NCBI GenBank assembly: GCA_026707225.1
Contig: JAPOXG010000112.1
Location: 111,821 to 175,820 of the forward strand
Origin: Chloroflexota bacterium
Lineage (GTDB): Bacteria; Chloroflexota; Anaerolineae; Aggregatilineales; Phototrophicaceae
Reading direction: 5' to 3'
Length of the DNA stretch: 64,000 nucleotides
Shown here: one piece after another, positions 59,643 through 64,000 of the stretch
Layout of the letters: each line of letters opens with the position of its first letter
Position numbering within the stretch: the stretch's first letter is position 1
Program-made: the position numbers and the translations under genes
Notes under the pieces: model-generated
Databases searched by the model: none
What the model was told of the DNA's origin: nothing
Seen by the model: the letters and a program-made list of their open reading frames with translations, nothing else

Positions 59643-60959
59643 TCATGTCGCGATCATTCGGGCGCCGCAGCTCATGAGCGTTTCGGCGAAACCGGGAAAA
59701 CTGTCGCCGGCGCAGGCTGCGTCCGTCACGAGCGTGCCTTCTGCAGCCAGCAAACCGGCGACGGTCAAGCTCATGGCGATGCGATGGTCGTCATGCCCGT
59801 CGACGATGGCGCCATTCAGGGCTTGCGGACCCTGGATGCGGAAGCCGTCTTCGTGTTCTTCGATCTCGGCGCCCAGCGCGCGCAGCTCCCTCGCCATCAC
59901 GGCGATGCGATCGGTCTCTTTGACGCGCAGCTCCTTGGCGTCCCGCACGACGGTCTCGCCCTCGGCGCGCAGAGCAGCCACCATCAAAATGGGGAACTCA
60001 TCAATCATTCGCACGACCGTTTCCCCGCCAATGTCGACGCCTTTGAGTTGACTTGTTCGAGCGCGAATGTCGCCGATAGGTTCGCCCGCCTGTTCGTCAA
60101 GATTGCTAATCGTGATATCGGCGCCCATCTCATTTAGCACATCAATGATGCCGGTGCGCGTCGGATTCAAGTTGACGCCCAGGATCGTGATGTCGCTGTC
60201 CGGAACCAGCAGACCCGCCACCAGTATGAAAGCCGCAGACGAGACATCGCCGGGCACGGTCATTTCCAGCGGCGCCAAGTGGTCGTTGGGTGTCAAGGTG
60301 ATAGTGTTGACATCAGCGCCGTCTGTGCGGATGTCCACGCCCAGGGAGCGCAGCATCCGCTCGGTATGATCTCGGGCCGGACCCGGCTGAACCACCGTCG
60401 TTGGCGAATCGCCATACAAGGCAGCCAGCAGGATCGCGCTTTTCACCTGGGCGCTGGCGACCGGCATCGCGTAATTGATGCCCTGGAGCGCGGCGGGCTT
60501 GATGCGCAGCGGGGGAGCGCCGCCGCTCGATTCAATGTCCGCGCCCATCAATTGCAGGGGATCGGTAATCCGTTTCATCGGCCGCCGCCTGAGCTGCGCG
60601 CTGCCATCGAGGACGCTGGGGAAATCCTGCCCGGCCATGATGCCGGCGAGCAGGCGAATGCCCGTTCCCGCATTCATCAGGTTGAGCGGACGCGCCGCCG
60701 GCCGCAAGCCGCCGCCCTCGATAGACAAGGTGTTGGCGTCATGCCGTTCGACTTGAATGCCCAGATCGCGCATGGAGCCAAGGGTCGCTTCGGTATCGCC
60801 GGCGGCCAGCCAATTGCGAATCTCCGACCTGCCCTGGGCGATCGCCGCCAGCATCACCGCCCGATGTGAAATCGACTTGTCGCCGGGCACGGGCACACTG
60901 CCGCGCAAAGTGCCGCCCGGACGGATGTTAAATTGCTGGTGACTATTGCCTGCTGTCAT
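59643..60959 (-). CDS. aroA: 3-phosphoshikimate 1-carboxyvinyltransferase (EPSP synthase)
   Basis: It adds the enolpyruvyl group of PEP to shikimate-3-phosphate. The 438-residue protein has the normal two-domain fold. Key motifs are VPGDKSISHRAVMLAAI, NAGTGIRLLAG (PEP site), SAQLRRRPM, ASAQVKSAILLAAL, DEFPIL with the catalytic Asp, KETDRI and GHDDHRIAMS. The Gly at the position linked with glyphosate binding is kept, and the residue that is Pro in E. coli is Leu here, as in some Gram-positive enzymes; resistance cannot be judged from this alone. Its start overlaps the end of tyrA by 17 bases. Confidence 0.97.
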   Translation of the reverse strand: MTAGNSHQQFNIRPGGTLRGSVPVPGDKSISHRAVMLAAIAQGRSEIRNWLAAGDTEATLGSMRDLGIQVERHDANTLSIEGGGLRPAARPLNLMNAGTGIRLLAGIMAGQDFPSVLDGSAQLRRRPMKRITDPLQLMGADIESSGGAPPLRIKPAALQGINYAMPVASAQVKSAILLAALYGDSPTTVVQPGPARDHTERMLRSLGVDIRTDGADVNTITLTPNDHLAPLEMTVPGDVSSAAFILVAGLLVPDSDITILGVNLNPTRTGIIDVLNEMGADITISNLDEQAGEPIGDIRARTSQLKGVDIGGETVVRMIDEFPILMVAALRAEGETVVRDAKELRVKETDRIAVMARELRALGAEIEEHEDGFRIQGPQALNGAIVDGHDDHRIAMSLTVAGLLAAEGTLVTDAACAGDSFPGFAETLMSCGARMIAT

Positions 60960-61827
60960 AATTCTGCGCCCATTTCTTACGCGCCTGCCGGATTGGCTGC
61001 AGTGATTCGCCCAGCCGATGGTCGTCGCCGGCGATGAGAAGCGTCTCCAGCATAGCCAGTTGCATGCGAAACTGCGCCAGCAAGGTGGCGACCGCCTGCG
61101 TATTCGTGCTGAGAATATCGCCCATCATGGTCACATCGCTGGCGGCCAGACGGCTGGTATCGCGGAATCCGCCGGCGGCCAATTCCCAATAAGCGGCGTC
61201 TTCGCGCGCTTGATTGGCAACGGTCGCCACCAGCGTCGCGCTCAGCAGATAAGGCAAGTGGCTGATGCCGGCGACAATCTGGTCATGGCGCTGCGCCTCC
61301 ATCTCGATCGGCAGAGCGCCCAGCGTTTCCACAAAAGCAAGGGCGTGCAAGCGCGCGGCCGGCGTGCTTCGGCGGGAGGGACAGAGCACGAATGGACGAC
61401 CCCGGTAGAGTGACTCATCCGACTCTTCGATGCCGCCATTTTCCTTGCCCGTCATCGGATGACCGCCGACCGCGTTGACGCCGATGGGCAGGCTCGCCAT
61501 CGCGTCGACGATATCCTGCTTGGTGCTGCCGATATCGATCACCAGCGTGTTCGAGCGCAAGTATGAGCCAATGCGCATTTGCAACATCTCAACGATGACG
61601 CGCACGGGCGCCGCCAGAACGACCACATCGGCGCGATTGACGCCTTCGTACAAGTCGCCGGTGGCGCAATCCACCATGCCGCGCTCCAAGGCGAAAGCGC
61701 GCGCCCGCTCATCCTGGTCGATGCCGCTTATGCGGTCCGAGTGAGCGCGCATCGCCAGCGCCAGCGAGCCGCCCATCAACCCCAAGCCGACGATGGCCAA
61801 ATGGCGGACGCGAAATCCGTTGGACAT
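60943..61827 (-). CDS. tyrA: Prephenate dehydrogenase
   Basis: It oxidises and decarboxylates prephenate (or dehydrogenates arogenate) toward tyrosine. The 294-residue protein begins with LAIVGLGLMGGSLALAMRAH, the NAD(P) loop; VGGHPMTGKENGGIEES has the catalytic His, and GISHLPYLLSATLV is the conserved helix. There is no fused chorismate mutase domain and no ACT domain, so feedback by tyrosine is not obvious. The mutase is the separate gene just upstream, and the stop and start share TGATG, which couples the two. It overlaps aroA by 17 bases. Confidence 0.95.
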   Translation of the reverse strand: MSNGFRVRHLAIVGLGLMGGSLALAMRAHSDRISGIDQDERARAFALERGMVDCATGDLYEGVNRADVVVLAAPVRVIVEMLQMRIGSYLRSNTLVIDIGSTKQDIVDAMASLPIGVNAVGGHPMTGKENGGIEESDESLYRGRPFVLCPSRRSTPAARLHALAFVETLGALPIEMEAQRHDQIVAGISHLPYLLSATLVATVANQAREDAAYWELAAGGFRDTSRLAASDVTMMGDILSTNTQAVATLLAQFRMQLAMLETLLIAGDDHRLGESLQPIRQARKKWAQNYDSRQ

Positions 61828-62207
61828 CAGACGCCCTCCGCCCCATCGCCCGTTGCCAGATCAGGGCGCAGGACGACAGCGCCATGCAGGAAGACGTGCT
61901 GAATCTCGTCGATGGTCTTGTCGGTATTCCAGTGGATCAACACGCGGACGCACATCGGTAGGCCGTGCTTGACATCGGCTTCCTGGAAACCCATCAAGGC
62001 GGTGCGCGTCCAGCCCATCATGCGGGCGGCTTTGGCCGGAAAGGTATCGTCCAACTCCGGCGTGGCGCTGAAGAGCACGCTGGCCACATCGTCTTCAATG
62101 ATGCCGTTGCGGTCGATCATGACGCGCAGCAATTCTTGAGTCGCTTTGGTAATACCATCGTTGGAATTGTGCTCCACTGTTGTCGCGCCGCGTACCCCAC
62201 GAATCAT
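61827..62207 (-). CDS. aroH: Chorismate mutase, AroH type
   Basis: It turns chorismate into prephenate. The 126-residue product matches the trimeric Bacillus AroH type: MIRGVRGATTVEHNSNDGI holds the active-site Arg7, LFSATPELDDTFPAKAAR is the central strand, QEADVKHGLPMCVRVLIH has the active-site Glu and Arg, and VFLHGAVVLRPDL the conserved C-terminal Tyr/Arg region, with Phe in place of Tyr. The start at 62207 has GGGGGAAG upstream; the frame to 62252 runs through the terminator hairpin. It is the first gene of the aromatic operon, and an upstream hairpin may regulate it. Confidence 0.95.
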   Translation of the reverse strand: MIRGVRGATTVEHNSNDGITKATQELLRVMIDRNGIIEDDVASVLFSATPELDDTFPAKAARMMGWTRTALMGFQEADVKHGLPMCVRVLIHWNTDKTIDEIQHVFLHGAVVLRPDLATGDGAEGV

Positions 62208-62230
62208 GTTGTGTCTTCCCCCATACAACG

Positions 62231-62260
62231 AAAAAGGCGCTGAGTGCTTCACTCTGCGCC
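62231..62260 (-). terminator. Intrinsic terminator (or attenuator) before aroH
   Basis: On the minus strand GGCGC-A-GAGTG, loop AAG, CACTC-A-GCGCC and TTTTT form a stem of 10 paired bases with one A-A mismatch and a 5-T tail. It is 118 bases after the stop of the upstream SH3 gene and 24 before aroH. It may end the upstream transcript or act as a leader attenuator of the aro operon. Confidence 0.65.
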
Positions 62261-62377
62261 CTTGCTATTGTTCACTTCAGCGTCGGATATCAGTTGCCAG
62301 CGCGAATCACCCCAGACCGGTCTATGCAGTTTGGGTAATAATAATAATCGAAGCTCGCGAAACTAACCAGACTGCCC

Positions 62378-63778
62378 TCAATCATAATCAATGCTCGCTC
62401 CGCGCGGAATCGGATAGGACTTGAAACGTGACGCGATGCGCCGCCAGTTGATGTCGCTCGGGTCGTTGCCGCGGCAGACGATGCGATTGGCGTTGCCCGC
62501 GCTGATGTGCATTTCCACGCTCGGTCCGGTGAATTTGCGCCCGACTTCGCTCTTGAAATGCGTATGCCCGATAAACTTTAGCGTATCTGGAATCGGTTGT
62601 CCATTCCGAATCGCGCAGATGATCTTGAAGGCGACTTCGTTCGCGATGGATTCGTTGGGCACGAAGGGCCAGGGCTTCAGGTCGTATTCAATGGTAGTAG
62701 CGTTAGAAGCGGTCTCGATATCAAGGATGCGGATGTCGTCGGTGTGGCGGGCGATGAGGGTGCGGATGGTGCGGGCGTCGAGGTCAGATGATGGCTTGGG
62801 TGCGGGGGTTGGACGTGACGATGTGCTGATACTTGTCCTAGAGCCGGTACCGTCGGTGATGGGCAGGCTCATAATGTTTTCGTCCATTTCAACCACAGAT
62901 GTAGATCTTTCACCGACAAATGTCCATCCAGCCTCAACCTGTAGCCACGTGCCCTCTTGATTCCGCCCAATCGCTAGCAGTTCTTCTCCCTTACCCAGTC
63001 TGACTATGAACTTCCCGTTGGGAATATCAAACAGATTACGAAATTTCTTTAGTACAAATGGAATTCCATCACCGGCAAAAGGCAATTCAGCCGCGTCCCC
63101 GCGCATTTCAACCGCGTCAGCCGCCACCCATCCTTGCGCAATTTGAAACCATGCACCTGCCTGACCGATAGCAAGCGCCTCATCACCTGCCTCAAACACG
63201 TCGACGAACTCCGCGCTCAGATCCGGTTCTTTCAGAATGAAGGTGCGCGTCTTGGCGGTGATGATGACGCCTGATGGCGTGATCGGAAGCAGCGATATGT
63301 CTCCGACATTGGTTAAGGCGGCCGCGTCCAGCCAGCCTTGCGGCGACTTGAACCAAGTGCCGTCCACGTTCCGCCCGATCACAAGTATGTGCTCACCCTC
63401 GTCGAGGGCGCCGAATTTATCAAACCATTTCGTACTCGGTCCGTCATAAAGATTGGATTCCGCAGTTGCAATTCCAACGAAGCTGTTGGTCGCATCGGGC
63501 AGCGCGCCAATTTCGCCTTCGGTGTTGAAGACTTCGGCGAGTACCCAGCCGTCCATTATGCGCAGCCAGTCCCCGTCTTCGTCGCGGCCGTAGGCGCTAT
63601 CTTCCGCGCCGGCGTCAAACGTAGCAATCAATTCAGCATTAGGGTGGGGCGCGCGCAAGACATAGGTGCGGATGGTCGCCGAGATTTTGACTTCGCTGAG
63701 TTCGTCGCTTTGGGCGCCCGCTGGAAGTGATAAAACGGTTGCAGCAAGTAGGACAATTACGATGATTGCTTTCTTCAT
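62378..63778 (-). CDS. Secreted protein with tandem SH3-like domains
   Basis: An exported protein of 466 residues with a standard signal peptide (MKKAIIVIVLLAATVLSLPA, cleavage after GAQ). Residues about 25-310 hold four similar SH3b-like units, each with the pattern of a hydrophobic strand, an acidic turn (ALDEGEHILVIGRNVDGTWF, GKGEELLAIGRNQEGTW) and a GW-type end (SPQGWLDAAAL, AQGWVAADAV). After a Ser/Thr/Pro-rich linker (about 315-335) comes a C-terminal domain of about 130 residues that I do not recognise (from TIRTLIARHTDDIRILDI). Bacterial SH3 repeats bind cell-wall peptides. It precedes the aro operon in the same direction but is separated by a terminator. Confidence 0.85.
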   Translation of the reverse strand: MKKAIIVIVLLAATVLSLPAGAQSDELSEVKISATIRTYVLRAPHPNAELIATFDAGAEDSAYGRDEDGDWLRIMDGWVLAEVFNTEGEIGALPDATNSFVGIATAESNLYDGPSTKWFDKFGALDEGEHILVIGRNVDGTWFKSPQGWLDAAALTNVGDISLLPITPSGVIITAKTRTFILKEPDLSAEFVDVFEAGDEALAIGQAGAWFQIAQGWVAADAVEMRGDAAELPFAGDGIPFVLKKFRNLFDIPNGKFIVRLGKGEELLAIGRNQEGTWLQVEAGWTFVGERSTSVVEMDENIMSLPITDGTGSRTSISTSSRPTPAPKPSSDLDARTIRTLIARHTDDIRILDIETASNATTIEYDLKPWPFVPNESIANEVAFKIICAIRNGQPIPDTLKFIGHTHFKSEVGRKFTGPSVEMHISAGNANRIVCRGNDPSDINWRRIASRFKSYPIPRGASIDYD

Positions 63779-63908
63779 TTTCGGGTGTCCATATGGAAGC
63801 GAGCAGAAGGGAACCTATAAATCATGGTAGCTGTCAATATAGCTTGCCATGTCGTTCGTTACAAGGTTTCCAAGCGGATGCCATGCGTCTTCCGAATTCA
63901 ATTTTCGT
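63779..63908. other. Upstream region of the SH3-repeat gene
   Basis: No gene is visible. This stretch should hold the minus-strand promoter of the SH3 protein, but no convincing hexamer pair was seen. A frame of 66 codons on the plus strand (63766-63966) overlaps the signal peptide of that gene and has no family likeness. Confidence 0.5.
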
Positions 63909-63934
63909 GGGCGACTCACAGAGTCGCCCCTACA
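63909..63934. repeat. Dispersed palindromic repeat, copy 12
   Basis: GGGCGACTC (63909-63917), loop ACA, GAGTCGCCC (63921-63929), CTACA: identical in the hairpin to the second unit of copy 2 (21782-21802), 42 kb away. Confidence 0.78.
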
Positions 63935-64000
63935 AGGCTTGTCCGGTACTAGCAGATGAGAGTTGATATCGCTCCGTCTGGTCGTCCACATTGCCGGTTG

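Noticed and set aside
59085..60137. 350-codon frame antisense to aroE and aroA
   Set aside because: It crosses two verified genes and a repeat copy, so it cannot be a real gene without strong evidence, which is missing.
62208..62377. T-box or aromatic leader peptide before aroH
   Set aside because: No AGGGTGG box and no short frame with Trp, Tyr or Phe codons behind an RBS was found; only the hairpin is kept as a feature.
63766..63966. 66-codon plus-strand frame at the right edge
   Set aside because: It overlaps the signal peptide codons of the SH3 gene and a repeat copy, and has no RBS.

Overview
The window looks like chromosomal DNA of a free-living, high-GC bacterium, most probably a member of the Chloroflexota (Anaerolineae/Caldilineae-like). 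This is an inference from several traits together: a type IA topoisomerase with an extra N-terminal four-cysteine domain, a fused shikimate kinase/3-dehydroquinate synthase, secreted proteins with Pro/Thr-rich linkers joined to SH3 and CARDB-like modules, oligopeptide-type ABC transporters, and many sugar/amide catabolic enzymes. No rRNA or ribosomal protein is present to settle it. Hand counts on a few lines give about 65% GC in ordinary genes and about 44% in one foreign-looking gene (56,981-58,642).

Layout. 1-4.2 kb: the end of dprA, a GDP-mannose pyrophosphorylase gene and topA. 4.2-11.4 kb: envelope and secreted proteins (a two-helix membrane protein, a receptor-like binding protein with SH3 and CARDB-like modules, an M23 peptidase, a lipoprotein) plus greA and a metallo-beta-lactamase-fold hydrolase. 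11.4 kb: tRNA-Arg(CCG). 11.6-35.9 kb: a long catabolic and transport region with two Gfo/Idh/MocA oxidoreductases, a ROK kinase, an M81 peptidase, a peptide/sugar ABC transporter without ATPases, aldose epimerase, aldo/keto reductase, an OYE-type flavoenzyme, a DapA-like lyase, two divergent phytanoyl-CoA-dioxygenase-family enzymes, a creatininase-fold amidohydrolase, a ketopantoate-reductase-like enzyme, an SDR, a lone molybdenum hydroxylase large subunit, a class IV aminotransferase homologue that lacks its PLP lysine next to a sulfotransferase-like gene, and a glycosidase/binding-protein pair. 35.8-42.5 kb: an ABC exporter, a KDG-type sugar kinase and three consecutive glycosyltransferases. 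42.5-50.5 kb: RqcH/NFACT, a cytochrome c with a small membrane protein, purA, a PIG-L/M20 amide-hydrolase operon and a RicT/PSP1-type protein. 50.8-53.7 kb: lysC with a possible coupled leader ORF, converging on glnA. 53.8-62.2 kb: a leftward aromatic amino-acid operon, aroH-tyrA-aroA-aroE-[DUF262/HNH gene]-aroC-aroKB-aroQ, covering chorismate synthesis from DAHP onward plus the first step and dehydrogenase of the tyrosine branch. 62.4-63.8 kb: a secreted SH3-repeat protein.

Two features stand out. First, a DUF262 plus HNH (GmrSD-like) gene of low GC sits precisely between aroE and aroC, which suggests an acquired defence gene carried as a passenger in a housekeeping operon. Second, a sulfotransferase-like gene and an aminotransferase-fold gene with histidine in place of the catalytic lysine form a tight two-gene unit that may be an uncharacterised enzyme system.

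Many intergenic gaps carry copies of one short palindromic repeat (core GGGCGA...TCGCCC followed by CTACA) whose arms differ between copies but still pair with each other. These repeats also help to set gene starts, because some longer reading frames begin inside a repeat copy. No CRISPR array, transposase, integrase or rRNA was seen.
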